Positions 26,286 through 34,726 of a DNA stretch of 64,000 nucleotides are shown piece after piece. The notes below the pieces were generated by a model, which did not search any database, was not told the origin of the DNA, and saw only the letters and a list, made by a program, of their open reading frames with translations. The position numbers and the translations under genes are program-made. Location: assembly GCF_000426665.1 (NCBI RefSeq), contig NZ_AUFU01000010.1, positions 31,881 through 95,880 on the forward strand. Reading direction: 5' to 3'. This DNA comes from Centipeda artemidis DSM 19719 (GTDB taxonomy: Bacteria; Bacillota; Negativicutes; Selenomonadales; Selenomonadaceae). Within the stretch, counting starts at the first letter, position 1. Every line of letters starts with the position of its first letter.

Positions 26286-26981
26286 ATGTCCATGCGAAAG
26301 AATTTCGACCTGTCGGCTTATCTTGTGATCGGTCCTGAGAATACGAACGGGCGGCCGGCTGCGCGTATCATCGCGGAGGCTGTGCGGGCCGGCTTTACCT
26401 TCGTTCAGATTCGCTCCAAGACGGCTGAGGCGCGGGAGTTGATTGACCTTACACGCGCGGCGGCCGAGATTATCGCGGCGCAGGAAAAGTCCGAACGGGT
26501 CGCGCTCGTCGTCAACGACCGTCTCGACGTCGTGCTCGCCGCGCGGGACGCGGGGGTCAAGGTCGGCGGCATTCACGTCGGGCAGAGCGATATACCGCCC
26601 GAAATTTGCCGCAAATATCTCGGCGCGGACGCGATCGTCGGGCTCTCGGCGCGCACGTCCGCCCTCATCGACTATGTGCGCACTTGCGATACCTCCTGCG
26701 TCGATTATTTCGGCGCGGGACCTCTGCACCCAACCGCGACGAAGCCCGATGCGGGACGTGACGCCGCGGGACACGTCGTGACGCGCACGATTGAAGAACT
26801 CGCGGAGCTGCACCGCGTGAGCCCGCTGCCCGTCGTCGTGGGCGGCGGGGTCAAGGCAGCCGATCTCCCCGCCCTGCGCGCGACAGGCGTCGAGGGCTTT
26901 TTCGTCGTCAGCACTATCGCGGGCGCGGCACATCCCTTTGCGGCGGCGGAGGAACTCGTTCACATTTGGCGCAGTGCGTAG
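26286..26981 (+). CDS. thiE: Thiamine phosphate synthase
   Basis: 231-residue TIM-barrel enzyme that joins the pyrimidine and thiazole halves of thiamine. FVQIRSKTAEARELI (phosphate and pyrimidine contacts), VNDRLDVVLAARDAGVKVGGIHVGQSD, the pyrophosphate-binding FGAGPLHPTATKPDA, and VVVGGGV near the C-terminus are present. The usual R.K near the start is intact. Start ATG 26286 has GAGGAG upstream; an ATG at 26265 lies in the hairpin tail. No other thi genes adjoin. Confidence 0.92.
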   Translation: MSMRKNFDLSAYLVIGPENTNGRPAARIIAEAVRAGFTFVQIRSKTAEARELIDLTRAAAEIIAAQEKSERVALVVNDRLDVVLAARDAGVKVGGIHVGQSDIPPEICRKYLGADAIVGLSARTSALIDYVRTCDTSCVDYFGAGPLHPTATKPDAGRDAAGHVVTRTIEELAELHRVSPLPVVVGGGVKAADLPALRATGVEGFFVVSTIAGAAHPFAAAEELVHIWRSA

Positions 26982-26990
26982 AGATGCAGA

Positions 26991-27854
26991 TTATTTCTCG
27001 TAATACTTGAGCAAGGTCTGCGTTCCCTCTGTGCCGAGTCCTTTCTCCTCGAGGTCGCGCGCCTCGGTGAGCACCTGCATCAGGACGGGCAGCCTGAGAC
27101 CGCAGCCGATGCCCGTCTCCGCGCCGATGCGCATATCCTTGATGAAGTGCTTGAGCATGAATCCCGGGGCAAAATTGCCGTCGAGCGCCATGCGTACCAT
27201 ATGCGACATCTGAAAGCTCGCCGCCGCACCGCCCGAGATGGAGGCAAAGACCTTTTCGACGTCCAGTCCCATTGTTTTCGCATAGGCAAACGCTTCGCAT
27301 GCGCCCGCCAGCGCACCCGCAATGGCGATCTGGTTCGCCGCCTTGGTCTTTTGCCCTGCGCCCGCCGCGCCCTCGTAGATGATGTTCGACCCCATCGCGG
27401 CAAAGACGGGGCGCATCGCGTTGAACGCGTCTTCGTCTCCGCCGACGAGGATGTTCAGCGTGCCGGCGCGCGCGCCCATATCGCCGCCCGTGACGGGGGC
27501 GTCGAGCGCATAGATGCCGCGGTTTTTCGCCTCCTCGTAGATGCGCGCGGCGAGCGTAGGCGAGGAGGTCGTCATATCGGCGGTATATGCCCCCGGCGCG
27601 AGATTGTCGAGAATGCCGTCCGCACCGAGGTATAGTTCCTCGACATCGGCGGGATAGCCGACGATCGTGATGACCGCGTCTTGTCCCTTCGCGCACGCAC
27701 CGGGCGTATCGCAGTAACGCGCACCGCGCGTGACGAGTGCGTCCGCCTTTGATTTCGTACGGTTGTAGACGCTCAGCTCGTAGCCGGCGTCCATGAGATG
27801 CCCCGCCATGGGCGCACCCATCAGCCCGAGTCCGATAAAGCCGATCTTTTTCAT
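26991..27854 (-). CDS. NAD(P)-dependent beta-hydroxyacid dehydrogenase (GarR/3-hydroxyisobutyrate dehydrogenase family)
   Basis: 287 residues. The N-terminal Rossmann signature is GFIGLGLMGAPMAGHL. The substrate-binding glycine-rich block is DAPVTGGDMGARAGTLNILVGGD. The catalytic lysine lies in GAGQKTKAANQIAIAGALAG. This matches tartronate semialdehyde reductase or 3-hydroxyisobutyrate dehydrogenase; substrate within the family is not decidable. It is convergent with thiE and divergent from the beta-CASP gene, and so is its own transcription unit. Confidence 0.85.
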   Translation of the reverse strand: MKKIGFIGLGLMGAPMAGHLMDAGYELSVYNRTKSKADALVTRGARYCDTPGACAKGQDAVITIVGYPADVEELYLGADGILDNLAPGAYTADMTTSSPTLAARIYEEAKNRGIYALDAPVTGGDMGARAGTLNILVGGDEDAFNAMRPVFAAMGSNIIYEGAAGAGQKTKAANQIAIAGALAGACEAFAYAKTMGLDVEKVFASISGGAAASFQMSHMVRMALDGNFAPGFMLKHFIKDMRIGAETGIGCGLRLPVLMQVLTEARDLEEKGLGTEGTQTLLKYYEK

Positions 27855-27924
27855 CAGTAGTCCTCCTTTTCGTCTCCGCTTCGTCCTGTTCTCAGTGTAA
27901 CAGGCGCACGCGGAACTGTCTATA

Positions 27925-27953
27925 AAATCCTGCGGAACGGCAGGATTTTTTCA
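27925..27953 (+). terminator. Hairpin in the divergent gap at 27.9 kb
   Basis: AAATCCTGC pairs perfectly with GCAGGATTT over six bases and runs into a T tract (six T in total). Its place between two divergent genes is odd for a terminator; it may sit in the leader of the downstream gene. Confidence 0.5.
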
Positions 27954-28013
27954 TTTGATTTCGAATGTTATAAGACAAGACGAAGGCGGAATCAAAGCGA
28001 AGGGAGCATCCAT

Positions 28014-29624
28014 ATGCGGCTGGAATTTCTAGGGGCGGCGCACGTTGTCACGGGATCGTGCTATCTGCTCCATACGGGCGATCGCAAATATCTTGTGGAC
28101 TGCGGCATGTATCAGGGGACGCGCCGTCTGCGCGAGATGAACTATGAGCCGTTCCCGTTCAACCCTGCGGAGATCGAGGCGGTCTTTTTGACGCACGCGC
28201 ACATCGACCACTGCGGGCGCATCCCACAGCTCGTACGCGAGGGATTTCGCGGGAAAATCTACGCGACCAAGGCGACCTGCGACCTCGTGCGCATCATGCT
28301 CCCGGATTCGGCGCACATCCAAGAGAGCGACACGGAGATCATGAACCGCAAGAACGCGCGCCGCAGCGAGGCGCCGGTCATGCCGCTCTACACGCAGGCG
28401 GATGCCTTTGCCGCGCTCGAGCACTTCGAACCCGTGCCGTATCACGGCATGTTGAACGTAGACGACCTGCATCTGAAATATTACGATGCGGGGCATATCC
28501 TCGGCTCTGCAATTCTCGAGATGACCGTGACGGAGAACGAACAGCAGACGAAAATCGTATTTTCGGGCGATCTCGGTCAGCCCAATCAACCCATCCTGCG
28601 CGATCCCGAGCCGATCGCGGGCGCAGATTTCCTGCTCGTCGAGTCCACCTACGGCGACCGCGTACACCGCGACTACGATAAGGAAACGGCGCTCCTCGAG
28701 GTCATCCGCGACACGATGGATCGCGGCGGCAACGTCATCATCCCGTCCTTTGCCGTCGGCAGAACGCAGACACTGCTCTATTATTTTTACCGTCTCTGGA
28801 AGGCGGGACGGCTCGACGGCGACATCCCCATCATCATCGACAGCCCGCTCGCGATACAGGCGACGCGCGTATTTCTAAGCAACTACGAGGACTTTGACGA
28901 GGAGTCAATCGCGTTTTTTGGGAAAAACGGCAAGATTCCCGCGTTCCCTCAGGTGCGCATCGCCGAGTCCGCCGCGGACTCGCGCGCGCTGAACTCCGCC
29001 GAAGGCTCGGCGATTATCCTCTCGGCCTCCGGGATGGCGGATGCGGGGCGCGTCCTGCATCATTTGAAACACAATCTATGGCGTCCCGAATCGACCGTGC
29101 TCTTCGTCGGCTATCAGGCGGAGGGGAGCCTCGGGCGGCGGCTCGTCGACGGCATCAAGCGCGTGCGCGTCCTCGGCGAGGAGATCGCGGTCAAGGCGCA
29201 GATCAAGATGCTCGACGGATTTTCTGCGCACGCGGATGCGGAGCAGATCGTCGACTGGATGCGCGCGCTCACCGCGCCGCGCCCGGCGAAGGTGTTCCTC
29301 GTGCACGGCGAGGGACACGCGCAGGAAGCGCTGCGCGAACGCATCAACGAGGAACTAGGGCTCGAGGTCTATGCGCCCTTCCTCGGCGATGCCGTAACGA
29401 TCTCAGGGCGCAGCGCCGTCCTCATCCCCTCGCAGAGCGCCGCCGTCTCCGTCGAAGCGGAGATGGAGGACGTCATGCGCGACTTCGACGCCGAGTACCG
29501 GCAGCTGCGCAAGGCGATCATCCGCACCGTCGTTCACCGCCCGCAGCTCATGGAACCCATCATCCGCACCATGCAAAAGGCGCGCACCTACTTCAAAAAA
29601 CTCGCCGCACCGTATCAAATCTAA
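28014..29624 (+). CDS. Metallo-beta-lactamase/beta-CASP RNA-processing-type hydrolase
   Basis: 536 residues. The metallo-beta-lactamase core has the zinc motif THAHIDHCGRIP, a later H in DAGHILGSA, and D in FSGDLG. The beta-CASP insert has LLVESTYGDR, PSFAVGRTQTLLYY and SASGMADAGR, and the C-terminus carries the RMMBL-like FSAHADAEQIVDWM and VFLVHGE. This is the layout of the CPSF73/YsH1-like group found in bacteria. An RNA endonuclease or exonuclease activity is likely by family but unproven for bacterial members of this subgroup. GAAGGGAG precedes the ATG. Confidence 0.87.
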   Translation: MRLEFLGAAHVVTGSCYLLHTGDRKYLVDCGMYQGTRRLREMNYEPFPFNPAEIEAVFLTHAHIDHCGRIPQLVREGFRGKIYATKATCDLVRIMLPDSAHIQESDTEIMNRKNARRSEAPVMPLYTQADAFAALEHFEPVPYHGMLNVDDLHLKYYDAGHILGSAILEMTVTENEQQTKIVFSGDLGQPNQPILRDPEPIAGADFLLVESTYGDRVHRDYDKETALLEVIRDTMDRGGNVIIPSFAVGRTQTLLYYFYRLWKAGRLDGDIPIIIDSPLAIQATRVFLSNYEDFDEESIAFFGKNGKIPAFPQVRIAESAADSRALNSAEGSAIILSASGMADAGRVLHHLKHNLWRPESTVLFVGYQAEGSLGRRLVDGIKRVRVLGEEIAVKAQIKMLDGFSAHADAEQIVDWMRALTAPRPAKVFLVHGEGHAQEALRERINEELGLEVYAPFLGDAVTISGRSAVLIPSQSAAVSVEAEMEDVMRDFDAEYRQLRKAIIRTVVHRPQLMEPIIRTMQKARTYFKKLAAPYQI

Positions 29625-29686
29625 TATATATGTATTAACAATATGAAAATATCAATATCTTGTATGTGTGTATGTGTCTGATACAC

Positions 29687-29744
29687 TTGCATAGTTCTGA
29701 CAAATACGTTAAAATAGGGAAGCCTAAAAAAGGCTTTCCTATTT
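29687..29744 (+). promoter_or_regulatory. Promoter and overlapping long palindrome ahead of the activase-like gene
   Basis: TTGCAT (29687-29692), a 17-base spacer and TAAAAT (29710-29715) form a plausible promoter. From 29712 a palindrome with 14-base arms begins: AAATAGGGAAGCCT and AGGCTTTCCTATTT, loop AAAAA, one wobble. It overlaps the -10 and the expected transcription start, so it may be an operator rather than a terminator. No T run follows it. Confidence 0.55.
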
Positions 29745-29804
29745 AATATGCATCAATTGATGATACGGTTCAATTTGATACGAACAATGACAGGTGGTGT
29801 TACA

Positions 29805-32800
29805 TTGGAATCCCCATTTCGTGTTGGGGTTGACGTCGGATCGACGACGATCAAGCTGGTCGTGCTGGGCGAGGAGCATGAGATCCTCTACAAGAACTAC
29901 GCGCGCCACTTCTCGGAGATCGGCAGAGCCCTACAGGAAAACCTCACGCAGCTCAAGGAGATCGTCGGCACGTCGAAATTCTCGTTCGCGCTGACCGGCT
30001 CGGCGGGCATGGGCATCGCACAGCGCATCGGACTGCCGTTCGTGCAGGAAGTCGTCGCGTGTGCTTCGGCGGTGCGCCGTCTCATCCCCGAGACGACGAC
30101 GGCGGTGGAGCTCGGCGGCGAGGATGCGAAGATTACCTATTTCGGCGACGCGCCGGAGCAGCGCATGAACGGCGTCTGCGCGGGCGGCACGGGATCGTTC
30201 ATCGATCACATGGCGTCGCTCCTCTCGACCGATCCCATCGGGCTGAACGCACTCGCCGAGAAGGGAAAGCGCGTCTACGCCATCGCTTCGCGCTGCGGCG
30301 TATTCGCCAAGACTGATATACAGGCGCTCATGAATGACGGCGCGGAGAAAGCGGACATTGCGCTCTCCATCTTCCAAGCGGTCGTCAACCAGACCATCGG
30401 CAACCTCGCGCAGGGACGCCCCATCGACGGCAATGTCGCATTCCTCGGCGGACCTCTGCACTTTCTCCCCGAACTGAAAAGACGCTTTATCGAGACATTG
30501 AAACTCGACGCGGATCACGTCGTCGATGTGGATTACGGCAATTATTTCGTCGCGGTCGGCGCGGCGCTCTCGGATGATGCCCGGGCGATTGATATGCGGG
30601 AGATGCAGGAGTGTATTGCGCGTGCGGAGGAGGCGGCGGCAGCCGAGACGCGGACAGCGGACTTCACGCTGTTCCGCGATGCGGCGGACTACGCCGCGTT
30701 CAAGGCGCGACATGACCGCGACAAGGTAAAACGCGCGGAGCTTGCGGACTACCGCGGCGCGATCTGCATCGGCATTGACGCCGGCTCAACGACGACGAAG
30801 CTCGTCGCGATCGGCAGCGACAAGCAGCTCCTCTACACGTCCTACGGCAGCAATCACGGCTCGCCGCTCCAATCGGTCATCAGCGCCCTGCGCGAGTTTT
30901 ACGCCGTTATGCCCGAGGGTGCGCATATTGCGGGCGCAATGACGACGGGCTACGGCGAGGCGATCGTCAAGGCGGCGCTCCACGCGGACGGCGGCGAGGT
31001 CGAGACCTTTGCCCATCTGCGCGCGGCGCAGGAGTTCTGCCCCGATGTCAGCTTCGTGCTCGACATCGGCGGTCAGGATATGAAGTGCTTCTTCGTGCAG
31101 GACGGCAGCGTCGGCAACATCACGCTGAACGAAGCGTGCTCGGCGGGGTGCGGCTCCTTTATTCAAAATTTCGCCGAGGGACTGCATCTGACGCCCGGCG
31201 AGTTCGCGGCAAAGGCGATTGATGCTAAAGCTCCCGTGGATCTTGGCACGCGCTGCACCGTCTTTATGAACTCAAAGGTCAAACAGGCGCAGAAGGAGGG
31301 CGCGGAGGTCGCCGACATCTCGGCGGGCATTGCTCTTTCGGTCGTTAAGAATGCGCTCTTTAAGGTCATGCAGCTCAAGGACGTATCGACCCTCGGCGAC
31401 AAGATCGTCGTGCAGGGCGGCACGTTCTACAACGACGCCGTTCTGCGCTCCCTAGAAAACATCCTCGGCAAGGACGTCATCCGCCCCGACATCGCGGGAC
31501 TGATGGGCGCATACGGCGCGGCGATCCTCGCGCTTGAGACGGGGACAGAGACGTCGACGCTGCTCGGCGCGGAGCAGCTCGGGAATTTCGAGACCAAGAC
31601 GAGCTCTTACCGCTGCGGCAAATGCGGGAATAAATGCCTCATCACCATGCAGCAGTTCCCGAACGGCGAGCGCTACTTCACGGGCAACCGCTGCGAGCGC
31701 GGCATCGGTGGCGAAAAACACGAGGAGGACGCGCCGAACATCTACAAGTTCAAGTACCGCCGCGTGTTCAAGCATTACAAATCGCCCGCAGACCCGCGCC
31801 GCGGCAAGATCGGCATTCCTCGCACGCTCAACATGTACGAGGACTATCCGTTTTGGTTCACGTTCTTTGACACGCTCGGCTACGGCGTCGTTCTCTCCGG
31901 GAAATCCTCACCGCAGCTCTTTTATAAGGGCATGGCGACGATCCCGTCGGACTCGCTCTGCTACCCCGCAAAGCTCGCGCACGGGCACATCGTCGATCTC
32001 GTCGAAAAGGGCGTCACGACGATATTCTACCCCTGCGAGCCGCACAATATGGACGACAAGCCCGGCAGCGGGGCAAACAACTTCAACTGCCCGATCGTTG
32101 CGTCCTACGCCGAGAATATTCGCGGCAACATGGACATCCTGCGCGAGAAGAATATCCGCTTCCTCCAGCCGTTCCTTCCGATCAACGACCGCAAGCGCAT
32201 GATCGAGCGTCTGACCGAGGAGTTCGGAAAAATCGAGGGCATCGGCAAGAAAGAGATCGCCGCCGCCGTGGATGCCGGCTACACAGAGATCGCGCAGTAC
32301 CGGCAGGATGTGCGCGACTACGGACAGCAGATTCTCGACCGCATCGAGAAGACGGGCGAGCACGCCATCCTTCTCGCGGGGCGTCCCTATCATGTCGATC
32401 CTGAGATCAACCACGGCATCCCCGAGATGATACAGTCGTACAAACTGCCCATCCTCTCCGAGGACGCCGTCTACCATATCCCCGTGCAAAAACGACGCCT
32501 GCAGGTCGTCAACCAGTGGAGCTACCACGCGCGTCTCTACCATGCGGCGCAGTTCGTCGCGGAGCATCCGAACGTCACGCTTATCCAGCTCAGTTCGTTC
32601 GGCTGCGGACTCGACGCACTCACCACAAGCGAGGTGCGCGAGATCCTCGAGTCGCACGAGCGCATCTACACGATGATTAAGCTCGACGAGGTGTCGAACC
32701 TCGGCGCGGCGCGGATTCGTTTGCGCTCGCTCATCGCCGCGCTCGCACGCCGCGAGACGCCCGTTTACCACGAGGCGCCCGTCATCGAGCGCCCACGCTT

Positions 32801-34067
32801 TACCGAGGACTGCAAAAAGACGCACACCATCCTCGCCCCGCAGATGGCGCCGATCCATTTCGACCTGTTCCAAACGACCATGCGCAAGCACGGCTACAAC
32901 GTCGTCATCCCGCCGATGCCGGACAAAGCGGCGATCGACATGGGACTGCGCTACGTCCACAACGACATGTGCTATCCCGCGATCGTCGTCATCGGACAGC
33001 TCATCTCCGCGCTCAAGGCGGGGATGTGCGATGCCGACCACACGAGCATCGCGCTCTTTCAGACCTGCGGTGCATGCCGCGCGACGAACTACCTCGGCGT
33101 CCTGCGCAAGGCGCTGCGCGACGCGGGATTCCCGAACGTCGCCGTCTTTGCCGTGCGCGGACTCCCGGAGGAGACCGATTCGTTCTCGTTCAGCCGCGAG
33201 ATGATGGTCGACGCGGTGAAGGCAGCCGTCTACGGCGATCTCCTGATGAACGTCCGCAACCGCATGATGCCGTACGAGCGCGTCAAAGGCGCGACGCAGG
33301 CGGCATTTGACAAATGGATGGCGCGCGCTAAGGACGAACTCGAGCACGGCAATATCTTTAAGTTCCGCCGCACGGTGAAGGACATCGTGCGCGACTTCGA
33401 CCATATCCCCATCGACGAAAATCTTTGGAAGCCAAAGGTCGGCATCGTCGGCGAAATCCTCGTCAAGTACCACCCCGTTGCGAACAACGACATCGAGACC
33501 GTACTCATGAACGAGGGCGCGGAGGTCATCATGCCCGATTTCATCGACTTCTTCCTCTACTCCGCGTACGACCCCATCGCGCAGCACAAACTGCTCGCGG
33601 GCTCGTACAAGGATAGGCTCTTCGGACGCATGTTCATCAAGGTCATCGAATTCTTCCGTGCCCCCATGCGCAAAGCACTCGAATCGAGCCGCCACTTCCG
33701 CCCGCCGCAGTCCATCGACCACACCGCCGAGCTTGCCGCGCGCCATGTCAGTCTCGGCAACATGGCGGGTGAGGGATGGTTCCTCACGGGCGAGATGGTC
33801 AAGCTCATCGAAGAGGGCGTCCCGAACGTCATCTGCCTCCAGCCGTTCGGCTGCCTGCCGAACCACATCACGGGCAAGGGCGTCATGCACGACCTGCGCA
33901 AAGCCTATCACGGCGCGAACATCACCGCGATCGACTGCGACGCAGGCTCGAGCGAGGTCAACCAGCTCAACCGCATCAAGCTCATGCTTGCAACGGCGAA
34001 AGAGCGGCGCCCCGAGAATGCTGCACCTGTAAAAGAGCATAAAGCCGCGGCAGAGTACACGTACTGA
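29805..34067 (+). CDS. Giant acyl-CoA dehydratase activase-related protein (2 x BadF/HgdC ATPase + HgdB-like domains)
   Basis: About 1420 residues. Two ASKHA ATPase modules of the 2-hydroxyglutaryl-CoA dehydratase activator type come first: GVDVGSTTIKLVVLG with ELGGEDAK and CAGGTGSF (about 1-265), then GIDAGSTTTKLVAIG with DIGGQDMKCFF and CSAGCGSFIQ (about 322-580). A short cysteine pair region (CGKCGNKC) follows. The C-terminal half (about 650-1400) is a DUF2229/HgdB-like iron-sulfur region with many cysteines. In HgdC the cluster cysteine lies in a loop like these. The protein resembles an activator joined to a dehydratase-like part, but physiological substrates of this large class are not established. 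The TTG at 29805 is preferred because AGGTGG lies seven bases upstream; ATGs at 29748 and 29787 lack a Shine-Dalgarno. Confidence 0.8.
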   Translation: MESPFRVGVDVGSTTIKLVVLGEEHEILYKNYARHFSEIGRALQENLTQLKEIVGTSKFSFALTGSAGMGIAQRIGLPFVQEVVACASAVRRLIPETTTAVELGGEDAKITYFGDAPEQRMNGVCAGGTGSFIDHMASLLSTDPIGLNALAEKGKRVYAIASRCGVFAKTDIQALMNDGAEKADIALSIFQAVVNQTIGNLAQGRPIDGNVAFLGGPLHFLPELKRRFIETLKLDADHVVDVDYGNYFVAVGAALSDDARAIDMREMQECIARAEEAAAAETRTADFTLFRDAADYAAFKARHDRDKVKRAELADYRGAICIGIDAGSTTTKLVAIGSDKQLLYTSYGSNHGSPLQSVISALREFYAVMPEGAHIAGAMTTGYGEAIVKAALHADGGEVETFAHLRAAQEFCPDVSFVLDIGGQDMKCFFVQDGSVGNITLNEACSAGCGSFIQNFAEGLHLTPGEFAAKAIDAKAPVDLGTRCTVFMNSKVKQAQKEGAEVADISAGIALSVVKNALFKVMQLKDVSTLGDKIVVQGGTFYNDAVLRSLENILGKDVIRPDIAGLMGAYGAAILALETGTETSTLLGAEQLGNFETKTSSYRCGKCGNKCLITMQQFPNGERYFTGNRCERGIGGEKHEEDAPNIYKFKYRRVFKHYKSPADPRRGKIGIPRTLNMYEDYPFWFTFFDTLGYGVVLSGKSSPQLFYKGMATIPSDSLCYPAKLAHGHIVDLVEKGVTTIFYPCEPHNMDDKPGSGANNFNCPIVASYAENIRGNMDILREKNIRFLQPFLPINDRKRMIERLTEEFGKIEGIGKKEIAAAVDAGYTEIAQYRQDVRDYGQQILDRIEKTGEHAILLAGRPYHVDPEINHGIPEMIQSYKLPILSEDAVYHIPVQKRRLQVVNQWSYHARLYHAAQFVAEHPNVTLIQLSSFGCGLDALTTSEVREILESHERIYTMIKLDEVSNLGAARIRLRSLIAALARRETPVYHEAPVIERPRFTEDCKKTHTILAPQMAPIHFDLFQTTMRKHGYNVVIPPMPDKAAIDMGLRYVHNDMCYPAIVVIGQLISALKAGMCDADHTSIALFQTCGACRATNYLGVLRKALRDAGFPNVAVFAVRGLPEETDSFSFSREMMVDAVKAAVYGDLLMNVRNRMMPYERVKGATQAAFDKWMARAKDELEHGNIFKFRRTVKDIVRDFDHIPIDENLWKPKVGIVGEILVKYHPVANNDIETVLMNEGAEVIMPDFIDFFLYSAYDPIAQHKLLAGSYKDRLFGRMFIKVIEFFRAPMRKALESSRHFRPPQSIDHTAELAARHVSLGNMAGEGWFLTGEMVKLIEEGVPNVICLQPFGCLPNHITGKGVMHDLRKAYHGANITAIDCDAGSSEVNQLNRIKLMLATAKERRPENAAPVKEHKAAAEYTY

Positions 34068-34076
34068 AATATCATA

Positions 34077-34122
34077 GAGCGACTGCATTGACGCAAAGGG
34101 CGTTTTTGCAGCCGCTCTTTTT
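34077..34122 (+). terminator. Terminator after the activase-like gene
   Basis: GAGCGACTGCA pairs with TGCAGCCGCTC with one mismatch, followed by five T. Confidence 0.75.
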
Positions 34123-34180
34123 ACTTTTCAAAAACATGTTCCGCGAACAAAAAAACGCGAAAAATATGTTCTTAAAAGTA

Positions 34181-34227
34181 TTGACCGAACAGACTTTCTG
34201 TGATATATTATATCCGAACAAAGGTTT
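34181..34227 (+). promoter_or_regulatory. Promoter with candidate LexA boxes for the YneA-like gene
   Basis: TTGACC (34181-34186), 17-base spacer, TATATT (34204-34209). CGAACAGACTTTC overlaps the -35 and spacer. CGAACAAAGGTTT at 34215-34227 overlaps the expected start site and fits GAAC-N4-GTTY except for one base. The pattern resembles Gram-positive SOS boxes. Confidence 0.5.
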
Positions 34228-34269
34228 TGAGAATATATATACGAAAACAATCCGGACGGAGGGATATCT

Positions 34270-34620
34270 ATGAAACGTATCGGTCTTGCACTCAGTTTTT
34301 TTACACTTATATGGATGGTTGTATCGTCGCTTCATCTAACGAATCCCTATCTGCGGTCATCAGAGTTTATGGAAATCTCGGTGGAGAGAGGCGACAGCGT
34401 CTGGACGATCGCGCGCAAGTATGCGACGAAGGAGACCATGGCGCAGGAACTCGAGGAAGCGATCATCGAGATCAACGGGCTGACGCCCGACGCCGCGCTT
34501 TACGCGGGTCGCCGTCTGCAGATCCCTGTGCTCGATCCGCCCGAGCAGCTGCAGGCGATGGCGGATTACAAAGCCCTTGACACACCCGCGCATGCGTCTT
34601 ATAATGGCGTTACCAAATAG
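34270..34620 (+). CDS. YneA-like LysM membrane protein (candidate SOS cell-division inhibitor)
   Basis: 116 residues. A single N-terminal membrane segment (about 5-22) is followed by an extracytoplasmic LysM domain (about 35-85): FMEISVERGDSVWTIARKY and GRRLQIPV. Length, order and the V-GDS-W-IA pattern closely resemble Bacillus YneA, which blocks division during DNA damage. The ATG follows GGAGGG. Candidate LexA boxes lie in its promoter. The last codons contain a consensus promoter for thrS. A simple wall-binding LysM protein without division role is the alternative. Confidence 0.7.
   Translation: MKRIGLALSFFTLIWMVVSSLHLTNPYLRSSEFMEISVERGDSVWTIARKYATKETMAQELEEAIIEINGLTPDAALYAGRRLQIPVLDPPEQLQAMADYKALDTPAHASYNGVTK
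34577..34605 (+). promoter_or_regulatory. Consensus promoter for thrS inside the preceding gene
   Basis: TTGACA (34577-34582), exactly 17 bases, TATAAT (34600-34605): a perfect sigma-A-type promoter within the last 15 codons of the YneA-like gene. Transcription would start near 34612, about 115 bases before the thrS ATG. Confidence 0.85.
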
Positions 34621-34636
34621 GGTGGAATCATAACCG

Positions 34637-34697
34637 GCCTTGTCCCTAGCGGGATAGGATTTCCTATCCCGCGGGGCAGGGCTTTTCTTGTTTTTTT
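34637..34697 (+). terminator. Nested hairpin with U-tract in the thrS leader (candidate attenuator)
   Basis: Outer arms GCCTTGTCCC (34637-34646) and GGGGCAGGGC (34673-34682) enclose an inner stem GCGGGATAGGA/TCCTATCCCGC. TTTTCTTGTTTTTTT follows. Because it lies downstream of the thrS promoter, it may stop thrS transcripts prematurely as well as end the upstream gene. TAGGG (34618-34622) could pair instead with CCCTA (34644-34648). Confidence 0.75.
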
Positions 34698-34726
34698 ATA
34701 TTTGTATATTGGGAGGAGAGCGTTCT

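Noticed and set aside
31908..34088. 726-codon open frame antisense to the activase-like gene
   Set aside because: It mirrors codon bias of the GC-rich plus-strand gene, has no recognisable motif, and the sense frame contains clear ATPase and cysteine motifs. The same holds for long antisense frames at 9092-10156, 16208-18013, 20502-22142, 23783-25549 and 59063-61228.
34608..34726. T-box riboswitch before thrS, suggested by AGGGTGGAA and a following terminator
   Set aside because: The core lacks the full AGGGTGG-N-ACCGCG motif. The predicted start site near 34612 leaves no room for stem I and the specifier loop, which would fall within the YneA-like coding sequence. Kept only as a possible small attenuator.
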